A stretch of DNA of 18,851 nt from SIO4C1 sp039820425 (GCA_039820425.1 JBCBQD010000099.1:1-18851); one strand, 5' to 3'; positions 7,022 through 15,307 are shown, counted from the stretch's first letter. Notes: a model not told the origin generated them from the sequence alone. Program-made: numbers and translations.

Positions 7022-9100
7022 TCAGGTGAGACCCGATAGCAGCACCAGCCCTAACACTGCACCAAACACGATTAGCGCGTAGAACTGGGCACGTCCCGTT
7101 TCCAGATATTTCAACCCTTCCCCAGAGATCAGGGTGACGAACCCCGTCAGGTTCACCAGACCGTCTACCAGACGGATATCTACCTCAAGCACCTGCTTGG
7201 CCAGCTTTCGACTGCCCTGGACAAAGACCACTTCGTAGATGTCATCGATGTACCACTTATTGAGGGAGAGCTTGTACAGCGGCTCAATTTTCTTTGCGAT
7301 CGCACCCGCGTCAATCTTGTACAGCAGATACATCAGCACCGCCAGTACAATCCCCGTGACGGAAATGGCGACAGAGCTACCGGCCATCACGGCAAACTCA
7401 TGGAGGTCAACCTCCTCAGCTAGCTCAGCTACCGTGACCACTTCACCCGGCGGGCTGATAAAGGCTTCAAAGTAGTTGGCAAAGGGGGTGCCCACCAGAC
7501 CCACCAGTACAGACGGCACCGCCAGCGCCATCAGCGGAAAAATCATCGAGAAGGCAGACTCATGGGGCTCACTGGCATGGTGATGATCATGCTCACCATG
7601 GGACGCTTCCTCAACGGGCAACTCCTGGGTACTCATGGCACCGGGGCCAAGGGACGCGCCCATGCGCTGGAGGTTCTCAACCCGAAGCTGCTCGACGATA
7701 TCTTGGCGGGTGCCGCGAAACTCACCCTCAAACGTGGTGAAATACATGCGGAACATATAGAACGCCGTAACGCCCGCCGTCACCCAGCCGATGGCCCAGA
7801 GGGTAGGGCTGGCCTGGAAGGTGGACCCTAAAATTTCATCCTTAGACCAGAAACCGGCAAAAGGGGGCAGACCCGAAATTGCTAAAGTGCCGATTAAGAA
7901 GGTAATCCCGGTGACGGGCATATATTTTCTCAAGCCCCCCATCAGACGCATGTCCTGGGCGTAGACCGGGTTGTGGCCAACCACTTCTTCCATGCCGTGG
8001 ATGACTGAGCCCGAGCCTAAGAACAGCATCGCCTTAAAATACGCATGGGTCATCAGGTGGAAAAGACCAGCGCTGTAGGCCCCTACCCCCATCGCCATAA
8101 TCATGTAGCCCAACTGGGACATGGTTGAGAAAGCCAGCCCTTTCTTAATGTCATTTTGGGTGATCGCAATAGACGCCCCTAAGAATGCCGTGATTGCCCC
8201 AGTCCAGGCAATCGTCGTCATGACGGTGGGGATATCCTCAAAGACGGGATACATCCGCGCCACCAAGAAAATCCCTGCAGCGACCATCGTCGCGGCGTGG
8301 ATAAGGGCTGAAATCGGGGTGGGGCCTTCCATCGCATCGGGCAGCCAGACATGCAGCGGAAACTGCGCCGACTTCGCCACTGGCCCCAGAAAGACCAAGA
8401 TGGCAAACAAAGCAGCGATGCCACCGGAGAGGCCACCGGTCTCAACCAGGTGGGTCAGCCGCTCACCCATGACGCCAAAATCAAAGCTGCCGGTTGCCCA
8501 AAACAAGCCCAAAATGCCGAGCAGTAGGCCAAAGTCACCCACACGGTTGGTCACAAACGCCTTTTGGCAAGCATCGGCGGCGGGCTTACGGTTATACCAG
8601 TAGCCAATCAGCAGGTAAGAACACATCCCCACCAGCTCCCAAAACACATACACCTGGAGCAGGTTAGGGCTGATCACCAGGCCCAGCATGGAGGCGCTAA
8701 ATAGACTCAGATAGGCATAAAACCTCACATAGCCAGGGTCGTGGGCCATGTAACCATCGGTGTAGACCATTACCAAAAAGGCAACAGTGGTGACAATCAC
8801 CAGCATTAGGGAGGTCAGGTGATCGACGACAAACCCCATCTGGATCTTAAAATCGCCCGCCGAGGCCCACTCAAACATGTAGTGATAGGTTTCATGGCCC
8901 TGCCACTGGCTCCAAAACAGAGCAAAGGACAGTGCCATGGCGGCTCCAGTCAGGCTCACGATCAAAATTGAGGTGGGCTTGCGTAGCGTATTAACAGTTT
9001 CGTTGTAAGTAATCAGGCCGGTTCCAACGATCATCGCACCCAATAAGGGCAACACCGGAACCAACCAGGCATAGCTATAGATAGACTCGACAATTTCCAT
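7022..9100 (-). CDS. ndhF: NDH-1 subunit 5 (NdhF), distal proton-pumping subunit
   Basis: NdhF is the terminal antiporter-like subunit of the NDH-1 membrane arm and carries the long C-terminal lateral helix. ATG at 9100 gives MEIVESIYSYAWLVPVLPLLGA, the usual N-terminus, and 692 aa. An ATG at 9160 would add 20 polar residues not typical of the family. Signature stretches are Glu155 in FWELVGMCSYLLIGYW, Lys243 in AKSAQFPLHVWLPDAMEGPTP, DIKKGLAFSTMSQLGYM (317-333) and LPPFAGFWSKDEI (411-423). The C-terminus ends in a hydrophobic anchor FYALIVFGAVLGLVLLSG. A histidine-rich loop, ASHGEHDHHHASEPHE, lies at about 499-514. Its length, C-terminal anchor and ndhD neighbour suggest the NdhF1 type; subtype is inferred. 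Confidence 0.95.
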   Translation of the reverse strand: MEIVESIYSYAWLVPVLPLLGAMIVGTGLITYNETVNTLRKPTSILIVSLTGAAMALSFALFWSQWQGHETYHYMFEWASAGDFKIQMGFVVDHLTSLMLVIVTTVAFLVMVYTDGYMAHDPGYVRFYAYLSLFSASMLGLVISPNLLQVYVFWELVGMCSYLLIGYWYNRKPAADACQKAFVTNRVGDFGLLLGILGLFWATGSFDFGVMGERLTHLVETGGLSGGIAALFAILVFLGPVAKSAQFPLHVWLPDAMEGPTPISALIHAATMVAAGIFLVARMYPVFEDIPTVMTTIAWTGAITAFLGASIAITQNDIKKGLAFSTMSQLGYMIMAMGVGAYSAGLFHLMTHAYFKAMLFLGSGSVIHGMEEVVGHNPVYAQDMRLMGGLRKYMPVTGITFLIGTLAISGLPPFAGFWSKDEILGSTFQASPTLWAIGWVTAGVTAFYMFRMYFTTFEGEFRGTRQDIVEQLRVENLQRMGASLGPGAMSTQELPVEEASHGEHDHHHASEPHESAFSMIFPLMALAVPSVLVGLVGTPFANYFEAFISPPGEVVTVAELAEEVDLHEFAVMAGSSVAISVTGIVLAVLMYLLYKIDAGAIAKKIEPLYKLSLNKWYIDDIYEVVFVQGSRKLAKQVLEVDIRLVDGLVNLTGFVTLISGEGLKYLETGRAQFYALIVFGAVLGLVLLSGLT

Positions 9101-9155
9101 ATTTTTGCGCCCACTCCATGTGGCATCTATGAGTTGGCAAAACCGCCTACATTGT

Positions 9156-9204
9156 GACATATCCTAAGGGGGCAATTTTCTGCCCAGGGGCCTGGATATA
9201 TGTC
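9156..9204. promoter_or_regulatory. Nested inverted repeat upstream of ndhF
   Basis: GACATATCC (9156-9164) pairs with GGATATATGTC (9194-9204) with a 2-nt bulge, enclosing GGGCA/TGCCC (9170-9174/9181-9185) around a 6-nt loop. It lies 56-104 nt upstream of the chosen ndhF start, in the leader or promoter. Together it would make a two-part stem in RNA, or a palindromic protein site. No known cyanobacterial operator consensus is recognised. Confidence 0.45.
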
Positions 9205-9534
9205 AGAACATTGATTTTTTGCTGAGCAGTGACTACTTTGCCCGCATCAAATTGTTTACACCTCTGGGATAACACGGGAATCAGCAGTCTGATCTAAAAA
9301 GATCCCAAGGAAAAAATTACGTTTCTTTAGAGAGATAAAATTCTGTCTTTAGAAAACCAAAAATCCTGACAGGCTAACGCATCAAGATGACCTCCCTGTT
9401 TGTTTAAACCTTGGCCACATCCAGACCCGTAGTTTGCCCTTAGGTAAACACTCAAGTTTTCAACCTGGATGTGGTTTAGTTGCTATGGATATCCTTCCTT
9501 GGTATACCCAGCTAGCCAGGAGGATATCTTTCTA
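9205..9534. other. Intergenic region upstream of ndhF without a gene
   Basis: No credible coding frame is visible. Contents: an 8-bp direct repeat TCTTTAGA at 9324-9331 and 9346-9353 (22 bp, about two helical turns, apart); a perfect 10-bp inverted repeat CCACATCCAG/CTGGATGTGG (9415-9424/9465-9474) with a 40-nt spacer; and an imperfect hairpin GATATCC...GGATATC (9488-9528) directly after the stop of the next minus-strand gene, possibly a weak terminator without a T-run. The ndhF promoter should lie in this stretch, but I cannot name its -10/-35. Confidence 0.45.
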
Positions 9535-10872
9535 CTAGCCCTGCCCCGGATTTTGAGGCTTCACCGTCGCTTGTCTGTCGCGGAATTGCTGTTCGATCTG
9601 GGCCAGCATCTGCTGGGCCTCGGTGTAGGCCGTGGTGCCGGGGGGCACAGCTTGCAGCTGACCCATCACCGTTTTGAGTTCGGTTAATAACGCCGGTGTC
9701 GGGGGCGTATTGCTTTTTTCAATCAATCTTTGGGCTTGATCTCGCACCTGGCCCAAGGTCTGGGTTGCGGTTTGCTCTAAAGTCTGTTTGGCCTGGATTT
9801 GCTGCAGGTTGTTAAGGTAATTAACCCGTAAGGTTTTCGCGTCTACGGCGCTGGGGCTCTGGTCGGGCACCTGCTCGAGTTGGGTGATGGCCGTTTGCCA
9901 GAGAGTCGCGGCATTTTCCCAGGTGTCCACCGTGAGGGGCGGATTGTCGGCAACTTTAGCCGCCTGGGCCGCGTATTGTTTGGCCACTTGTAAAGCGGGG
10001 TGGGGCTGATTGGCTGGGGAGCCCTGGCCCGTCAAACCTGAATAGTTTTGTTGAAATGTGGCTAACTCTGCCTGGGCAATTTTACCGGCAAGGGTGTTTT
10101 TGGGAATGGTGCTGAGCTTCTCTAGGCTCGCTTTTAGGTCGGTCAGGGCGGCGAGTTTGTCATTAGACGTTTGCATGACTTCGTAGCGATGCTGGGCGGT
10201 TTCCACACTGAGGGTAGCCGTCTGCCACTGAGACAGGGCAATTTTTTCTTGCTTGAGCTGGGTTTGGAGCTGTTTGAGCTGGGTCTGGGCGGCGTCAAAC
10301 TCGGTCTGACTAAACTGCCAGTTACAGTGAAACAGGCTGCAATAGTGCTGAGGATACTGGTCTAAAACCCAGTCGGGGATGTGTGCTAAATGCGTCTGGG
10401 CTTGGGCCGTTTGATTTGATATTTTGGCGATGTCGTTGACGTGGGTCGCCTCTTGAATAAGTTTAGCGGCCTGGGCTCGATGAGCTGCAGCTTGTCGGTA
10501 GTGATAGTCCATCTGGCGAAAGCTGGGCATCAGCAAAATCGGTGCTGCTTTTGACAGGGGTTGTCGAATAAACGGATGGGGGAGATTAACCGCCCACAGG
10601 CTGAGTGCGATCGCACCTACCCCGATCACAGCCCCAAGTCCATGCTGGGCAAGTTTTGCCAGTAAATTAGGGCGGTTGAGCTGGGCGGCCCGTCTGAGCA
10701 CCTGTTCATCAAACTCAGGAAATACCTTGAGGATGGCAGAGCTCAGCTCATCGTAGGTCAGGGGCGGCCCTGACTGATGGTGTAGTTCACCAAGCCGTTT
10801 AAGCACGGCCTGACGTTTTTTCTGTGCCGACCTTTTGCCAGAACACAGATAGTCGAGCGCGTGATCGATCAT
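9535..10872 (-). CDS. Unrecognised membrane-anchored coiled-coil protein
   Basis: I do not recognise a named family. Read from ATG at 10872 (MIDHALDYLCSGKR) the protein is 445 aa; an ATG at 10902 would add ten residues, and neither has a clear ribosome-binding sequence. It has a charged cytoplasmic N-terminal region of about 75 aa (IDHALDYL, then ELSSAILKVFPEFDEQVLRRAAQL), one transmembrane helix around 79-98 (LGAVIGVGAIALSLWAV), and then a long Gln/Ala-rich helical region. The stretch at about 192-285 (repeats of QLKQLQTQLKQE type) looks like coiled coil. A pair of cysteines sits in YCSLFHCNW (about 178-184). The C-terminus continues with helical Ala/Gln/Thr repeats. Orientation is probably N-in, with the helical part outside the cytoplasm. 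It lies alone between ndhF and the S4-domain gene, each about 260-430 bp away. A structural or envelope scaffold role is only a guess. Confidence 0.8.
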   Translation of the reverse strand: MIDHALDYLCSGKRSAQKKRQAVLKRLGELHHQSGPPLTYDELSSAILKVFPEFDEQVLRRAAQLNRPNLLAKLAQHGLGAVIGVGAIALSLWAVNLPHPFIRQPLSKAAPILLMPSFRQMDYHYRQAAAHRAQAAKLIQEATHVNDIAKISNQTAQAQTHLAHIPDWVLDQYPQHYCSLFHCNWQFSQTEFDAAQTQLKQLQTQLKQEKIALSQWQTATLSVETAQHRYEVMQTSNDKLAALTDLKASLEKLSTIPKNTLAGKIAQAELATFQQNYSGLTGQGSPANQPHPALQVAKQYAAQAAKVADNPPLTVDTWENAATLWQTAITQLEQVPDQSPSAVDAKTLRVNYLNNLQQIQAKQTLEQTATQTLGQVRDQAQRLIEKSNTPPTPALLTELKTVMGQLQAVPPGTTAYTEAQQMLAQIEQQFRDRQATVKPQNPGQG

Positions 10873-11007
10873 CAAAAATGATCGACCGGATAGCCTAGAC
10901 ATCGATGGTGATTGCGTGCGGTTGGGTGCAATAAGGTTAAAAAATGTTTAACCTCATTACATAAATCATCCTATCCTGGCGACTTCCGGATAAATCAAGC
11001 AAATTAC

Positions 11008-11080
11008 GTCTAAAAATCATTCAAAAATGCGCCGGTTAGTCATGATTTTTAGACTTATTGGGCACACAAGTCTAAAAATG
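11008..11080. repeat. Three copies of a GTCTAAAAAT element, two as a perfect palindrome pair
   Basis: GTCTAAAAATCAT (11008-11020) is exactly reverse-complemented at 11042-11054 with a 21-nt spacer. A third, direct copy GTCTAAAAATG follows at 11070-11080. The region lies between two minus-strand genes, 86-158 nt beyond the stop of the S4-domain gene and 100-170 nt upstream of the coiled-coil gene. It may be a stem in RNA or a multi-site operator for the coiled-coil gene. AT-rich stems such as this have no typical terminator tail. Confidence 0.7.
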
Positions 11081-11109
11081 TCGTCTACGCTACGATTTGG
11101 ACGGCGTCA

Positions 11110-11147
11110 TGACCGAAAACAAGCTAAACAAGGCTTTTTTCGGGGTC
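11110..11147 (-). terminator. Possible terminator hairpin after the S4-domain gene
   Basis: GACCGAAAA and TTTTTTCGGGGTC (about 11111-11147) can pair with a CC bulge, 20 nt beyond the stop of the S4-domain gene on the minus strand. The loop contains AAGC/GCTT that may extend pairing. There is no strong T-run after the minus-strand stem, so termination is tentative. Confidence 0.3.
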
Positions 11148-11165
11148 GCATGAAAGTGGTGTTGC

Positions 11166-11945
11166 TTAGACGTATCTAGTCAGCTGTACACGATATCTCT
11201 CTTTTTTAGTCATGGCAATTTCGCCAATTTCTAGCCGACCCTTACCGCGAATGGCTACCAGGTCACCGGACTTGACGGTGTGACTGGCCTGGGTGATAGG
11301 TTTCCAGTTGACCCGGACGTCGCCGCCGTTGATCATATCGGCCATTTTGCTGCGTGACAGGCCAAACCCGGCAGAGGCCACCGCGTCAAGGCGCATGGAG
11401 GCTTCTACGGTGGTCATTTCTTTTTTTCGGGGCTCCCGCACTTTGAGCTCCGAAAACTCAATCGGTTGAGTCTTGACCGGCACTGACCGCACCTGAGTGA
11501 GATGCATCCCCAAGAAATCCACCATTTCGGGAATCACCACCGCCTGGGCACCGCGTTCCCCCAGGACGATGATGTCACCGACTTTTTCGCGCACGATGCC
11601 CGTGCCTAGCAGCGCTCCCAAAAAGTCGCGGTGGGTGGCCGTGTCAAACAAAAAATTACCTGCAATATCTACCGCTGCCAGCGGCATCTCCAATCCTTCT
11701 AAAGGTAGCTCTGACCGGGTAATCAACATCCGCTGTCGCTCTGCTTGAGGATAGCCGCCTGCTGCGATCGCATGCACATCGGTCAACCGGCTAAACAAAG
11801 CCTGCGCCTCAAATAGCTCCGGTGGTGATAAAAAATCCGTCGCCACGGGTTCCCAGGTACGAATCGCCTGCTCTGCTTGATCCAGCACACGAGTCAGCGT
11901 TTCTCTATTCTCAACACCCTTGAGTAGATCGTCCTTGGGAAGCAT
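11166..11945 (-). CDS. Photosystem II S4 domain protein (YlmH-like RNA-binding protein)
   Basis: This matches the cyanobacterial and plastid family of about 260-residue S4-domain proteins, a member of which was found in purified photosystem II; the biochemical role is not settled. The 259 aa protein has an N-terminal YlmH-like domain (about 1-150, with LSRLTDVHAIAAGGYPQAERQR at 51-72 and VREKVGDIIVLGERGAQ at 118-134). A linker with KVREPRKKEM follows, then a C-terminal S4 RNA-binding domain (about 184-240, MRLDAVASAGFGLSRSKMAD then GDVRVNWKPI and VKSGDLVAIRGKGRLEIGE). S4 domains bind structured RNA, often rRNA. The ATG at 11945 is preceded by a pyrimidine-rich stretch with no Shine-Dalgarno, so initiation is probably weak or SD-independent. 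The upstream region is filled with short tandem repeats. Confidence 0.9.
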   Translation of the reverse strand: MLPKDDLLKGVENRETLTRVLDQAEQAIRTWEPVATDFLSPPELFEAQALFSRLTDVHAIAAGGYPQAERQRMLITRSELPLEGLEMPLAAVDIAGNFLFDTATHRDFLGALLGTGIVREKVGDIIVLGERGAQAVVIPEMVDFLGMHLTQVRSVPVKTQPIEFSELKVREPRKKEMTTVEASMRLDAVASAGFGLSRSKMADMINGGDVRVNWKPITQASHTVKSGDLVAIRGKGRLEIGEIAMTKKERYRVQLTRYV

Positions 11946-12191
<246 letters not shown>

Positions 12192-12824
12192 TCACGCTGC
12201 CCGCTGCTCTCGCTTTGCATAAACACTCTTCAGATGCTTCTTGACAGTGTTTTCAGAAATAAACAGCTCGGCGGCGATTTCTTTATAGCTGTAGTTAGCC
12301 TGCTTAAGCTGCCAGACGTCTACCTCGCGGGGGGTTAGACCATAGCGCTGAGCATCGCTCATGGCGCGGTTTTCAAAGGAGCGGCTGCGGTTTTCGAGGG
12401 TGACTAGAAAGCAATCCTGATGGCTACCGTTTGAGCTAAACCACTGTACCCGCACACGAATGATGCCCTGGTCGTCGGTTTGTAATTCATCTTCGAGGAT
12501 GATGTGGGTATTTGCTGAGAAAACATCGACATTGTTCGAGAGAGACTGGCAGATTTTCCAGATGGTTTTGGGCAAGGATTTGAGGTTTTGATACTGGCTG
12601 TCGAGGGTTTTAATCAGCTGATTGGCGTAGCGGTTTTGGTGCAGGATTTCTCCGGCTTTATTGACGATGATTAATCCATCCGCAAAATTTTCGATGGCTG
12701 CGAATAGTAGCGAGGCTTGAAATTCAAAAGACAGGCTGGGATAGGGGATCTGATTTGCAGAAATAGAGGTCGGGGTCGCAACCGCAATCGATGACAGTTG
12801 AGACTTGACTGCCGGTTTCAGCAT
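12192..12824 (-). CDS. PAS-like sensor / LuxR-type helix-turn-helix regulator
   Basis: A 210 aa cytoplasmic regulator. Residues about 37-145 resemble a PAS fold (ENFADGLIIVNKAGEILHQNRYANQLI, then a region ending WFSSNGSHQDCFLVTLENRS), presumably binding a small signal that I cannot identify. Residues about 160-205 form a LuxR/GerE HTH: LTPREVDVWQLKQANYSYKEIAAELFISENTVKKHLKSVYAKR. The protein stops soon after the recognition helix, slightly short of the usual dimer helix. GGAG lies 9 nt before the ATG at 12824. It is divergent from ureE across a 346-bp gap and may regulate it or itself, which is inference from position only. It has no receiver domain, so it is not a response regulator. TCCAAAA repeats abut its stop codon. 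Confidence 0.85.
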   Translation of the reverse strand: MLKPAVKSQLSSIAVATPTSISANQIPYPSLSFEFQASLLFAAIENFADGLIIVNKAGEILHQNRYANQLIKTLDSQYQNLKSLPKTIWKICQSLSNNVDVFSANTHIILEDELQTDDQGIIRVRVQWFSSNGSHQDCFLVTLENRSRSFENRAMSDAQRYGLTPREVDVWQLKQANYSYKEIAAELFISENTVKKHLKSVYAKREQRAA

Positions 12825-13170
12825 ATTCAGGGGCTCCGTAATGTGACAGGGAAGACACGAGATTGTGTCGTGAAAAGTAAATTAAGACAATAAGCTGATG
12901 ACGAGGGTTGAATGTGTGAAATGGTTGAATGTGTGAAATGGTTGAAATTACTGAGAATTCAGATGATGTTTACCACAGGTAGGCTTCAGGCAAATCCGTA
13001 AGGCATGTGGCAGTTTAAGGGGCGGCACAAGTACTGCATTTAGGCGGAAAAGGGTCAGAAGCCTTTCTGGGCAAATGCTTCATGGGTAGGCGATTACATC
13101 CAACCAGGAGAGAAAATGTCTTAACCTTCCTATGCAAATAAAAAGATTAATCTTGACGCATGGCTAGATA
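12825..13170. promoter_or_regulatory. Divergent region between the LuxR-type regulator and ureE
   Basis: 346 bp holding two promoters. It contains a 17-bp tandem repeat GGTTGAATGTGTGAAAT at 12906-12922 and 12923-12939, with a partial third to 12946. A perfect 12-bp palindrome AAGATTAATCTT lies at 13143-13154, 17 nt before the ureE ATG. A GTA-N6-TAC sequence at 13086-13097 has the wrong spacing for NtcA. No Shine-Dalgarno is evident for ureE. No gene is seen. Confidence 0.6.
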
Positions 13171-13614
13171 ATGGTTCTTGTTTTTACGCAAAGACTCACA
13201 GCTTCTGTGCAATCGGCTGATATAGTCCTGTCTTTGACTGCGGAGGCGCGGACGCGATCGCGACATCGTTACACGGCAGACAATGGCACTGAAGTCTATC
13301 TCAACCTGCCAAGGGGCACCCTCTTAAAGGGCGATGACTGCCTCGGTGCAGATGACCACGACCAGGTGCTGCAAGTACTGGCTAAGTCAGAAGCGGTAAT
13401 GACCGTCAAGGCTCAAACCGGGTTTGACCTGCTACGGGCGGCCTATCACCTGGGCAATCGTCATGTGCCTTTGGAGTTACACCCAGACTATTTGCGGCTG
13501 TCGCCCGACCCGGTGTTGGCTCAGATGCTGGCGCATTTAGGGGTACAGGTTATCTATGAAACGGTCCCCTTTGAGCCGGAGTCAGGTGCTTACGGACACG
13601 CCCATGCCCACTAA
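13171..13614 (+). CDS. ureE: Urease accessory protein UreE (nickel metallochaperone)
   Basis: UreE binds nickel and hands it to UreG for insertion into the urease active site, in the cytoplasm. The 147 aa protein has the two UreE parts: an N-terminal beta domain (through YLNLPRGTLLKGDDCL at 43-58) and a metallochaperone domain with TGFDLLRAAYHLGNRHVPLEL (about 83-103). His98 in GNRHVPL is the conserved nickel-binding histidine of the family. The C-terminus ends in HAHAH, a short metal-binding tail. ATG at 13171 lacks a good Shine-Dalgarno. The end overlaps ureF by 11 nt, so the two are translationally coupled. Confidence 0.95.
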   Translation: MVLVFTQRLTASVQSADIVLSLTAEARTRSRHRYTADNGTEVYLNLPRGTLLKGDDCLGADDHDQVLQVLAKSEAVMTVKAQTGFDLLRAAYHLGNRHVPLELHPDYLRLSPDPVLAQMLAHLGVQVIYETVPFEPESGAYGHAHAH

Positions 13615-14305
13615 TATTCAAGCTGACCTTGCTCAAGGGGATACCCAGGCTCTGCTGAGACTGCTACAACTGGCGAGCCCCGCCCTGCCCGTAGGGGCCT
13701 TTAGCTATTCAGAAGGGTTAGAAACGCTGACCTACCAGGGACACCTTAAGACAGTGGCCGATCTGGAACACTGGCTGATCCAGGAGCTACAATATGGGGC
13801 AGTGCGTCTGGAGGCTGCGATCGCACTTCGCGCCCACCGATATGCTCACAACCCTGCCCAACTCCGCTACTGGAATCAATGGCTCGCCGCTGCCCGCGAA
13901 ACCGACGAACTGCGCCAGCAAAGCGAACAAATGGGCCGAGCTCTGGCCCGCTTGCTGGCCAGTCTACATCCTGAGTTAGAACCGACCCTGACCGAGTGCG
14001 GCTCCCCCTGCCACTTTGCGATCGCCTTTGGCCTCGCCGCCGCCCACTGGGAGATTCCCGAAGCCTCCATGGTGCTCGGTTACCTACAAAGCTGGGCCAC
14101 TAACTTAGTCAATGCCGCCGTCAAGCTCGTTCCCCTTGGCCAAACCGAAGGCCAGTCCCTACTACTAGCCCTATCCCCCACCCTTGCCAACGCCGCTGAC
14201 ACTATCCTCACCCTAGAAGACCCTCAGCTGGCCAGCAGCGGTTGGGGGGTTGCCCTGGCCAGTATGCAACATGAGACGCTCTACACGAGGCTATTTCGAA
14301 GCTGA
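13604..14305 (+). CDS. ureF: Urease accessory protein UreF
   Basis: UreF, with UreD/H and UreG, forms the complex that delivers nickel to urease and gates UreG GTPase activity. Read from ATG at 13604 (MPTNIQADL) it is 233 aa, the normal length; starting further upstream would run inside ureE. Signature SPALPVGAFSYSEGLETL lies at about 24-41, with LYTRLFRS at the C-terminus. It is nearly all alpha-helical. It overlaps ureE by 11 nt. ureG, which usually follows, is absent here: the next gene runs the other way and its stop is only 12 bp beyond, so ureEF form a two-gene unit with no room for a separate terminator. Confidence 0.96.
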   Translation: MPTNIQADLAQGDTQALLRLLQLASPALPVGAFSYSEGLETLTYQGHLKTVADLEHWLIQELQYGAVRLEAAIALRAHRYAHNPAQLRYWNQWLAAARETDELRQQSEQMGRALARLLASLHPELEPTLTECGSPCHFAIAFGLAAAHWEIPEASMVLGYLQSWATNLVNAAVKLVPLGQTEGQSLLLALSPTLANAADTILTLEDPQLASSGWGVALASMQHETLYTRLFRS

Positions 14306-14317
14306 GATCGGGGCTTT

Positions 14318-15307
14318 CTAAAGTGCCTCAATAAAGGCGTCAGCTTCTGCACCACAGGCTTCATGGGATTTGCCCAGGGTACGGCACCGTTCTTTAAAAA
14401 TCTTGCGAGCTAAGGGCTGAGGTAGCTGAGCGGCATAGTTAAGCGCCTCGTCAAACATGGCTACGCTAGCGTCAATATCTTGTTGCCGTCGCAGCAGTTG
14501 CGCTTTGAGGTAAAACAGCTCCGGGTTTTCCGGTGCTTCAACCAGGGCATGATCCACCGCATCGATCGCTTCGGGCACTTGCTCCAGATCACGATAGCCC
14601 AGGGCGATGCCCCGATAGGACAGATAGCTGGGGCTACCATACTGAGACAGTCGCTCAATGGCATCCTCGGGGTCGGCAAAGGGCAGGTTAACCGCCAAAA
14701 ACAGATCCATATACCCTTTGACTAAGTTGAGTTCGGGGTCGGTGCGATCAATTTTCTCGGCTTCGCCAATGTGGCTAAATACCTTTTGCAACATCGCCAG
14801 GGCCGAGGGCGTACTCCGAGCGACTCCCTGGGTTTTGAGCATGTGAGCGCCTTCTAGAAAAATCCCAACGGCGGCGTAGAGATGGCCCCGCAAACGAGCT
14901 GTATCATCGTCCAGGTCGATCAGGACTTCGGCGGATTCTTTAGTGAGTTCGGCCTTGGTTGCCAGGGTATCCCAGTCTTCATCGATATAGCTGATGGCGG
15001 CTGACATTGCATGGACGAGGGGGTCTTCTGCTTCTGCTTCATCTTCTAAGGCCAGGTCAAGCGACTCGCGCACTTCTACGTAATCAGCGCTCTTAAAGAA
15101 GGCTTCAAACGCGGCCTCCGTATGGGGGCCAATATCTTGCTGAGTGTCTGTCCGGAAGGGATCCGCAGCGAAGGTAGGCGTGATACTGGTAGTCACGGCC
15201 AGGGCCAGGGCGGTGAGCCCCCCTAGGGATGCCTTGATTGATTTCCCAAGCGTTTTTAAGTGACCCTGCCCTGAGCGTGCCTGCGGATTAGACGTTTGAA
15301 GCCTCAT
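14318..15307 (-). CDS. Secreted helical-repeat (TPR-like) protein
   Basis: No firm family name. ATG at 15307 gives 329 aa with AAGGA 10 nt upstream; an in-frame TTG at 15340 lacks support. The N-terminus has a basic stretch (GHLKTLGKSIKAS), a hydrophobic core GGLTALALAVTTSITPTFA and a probable signal peptidase site around AFA/ADP, so the mature part is likely periplasmic or lumenal. The rest is helical and repeats at TPR-like spacing, clearest in YLSYRGIALGYRDLEQVPEAIDAVDHALVEAPENPELFYLKAQLLRRQQDIDA (about 236-289), where G, A and P positions fit TPR. A pair of cysteines lies near the C-terminus. It may scaffold proteins in the periplasm. It sits between ureF and the glycosyltransferase with no obvious link to either. 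Confidence 0.75.
   Translation of the reverse strand: MRLQTSNPQARSGQGHLKTLGKSIKASLGGLTALALAVTTSITPTFAADPFRTDTQQDIGPHTEAAFEAFFKSADYVEVRESLDLALEDEAEAEDPLVHAMSAAISYIDEDWDTLATKAELTKESAEVLIDLDDDTARLRGHLYAAVGIFLEGAHMLKTQGVARSTPSALAMLQKVFSHIGEAEKIDRTDPELNLVKGYMDLFLAVNLPFADPEDAIERLSQYGSPSYLSYRGIALGYRDLEQVPEAIDAVDHALVEAPENPELFYLKAQLLRRQQDIDASVAMFDEALNYAAQLPQPLARKIFKERCRTLGKSHEACGAEADAFIEAL

Noticed and set aside
9101..9160. 20-residue N-terminal extension of NdhF from an upstream ATG
   Set aside because: Polar and Cys/Arg-rich, unlike NdhF N-termini, and its AGGA is too close to that ATG.
11008..11080. CRISPR-like or iteron origin array
   Set aside because: Only three copies with mixed orientation and unequal spacing, without DnaA boxes or cas genes.
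13086..13097. NtcA-like site before ureE
   Set aside because: It reads GTA-N6-TAC; the NtcA consensus requires N8, so it is not called.
13556..13603. Upstream start for UreF inside ureE
   Set aside because: The extra residues are not family-like; ATG 13604 gives the normal length and an ordinary short overlap.
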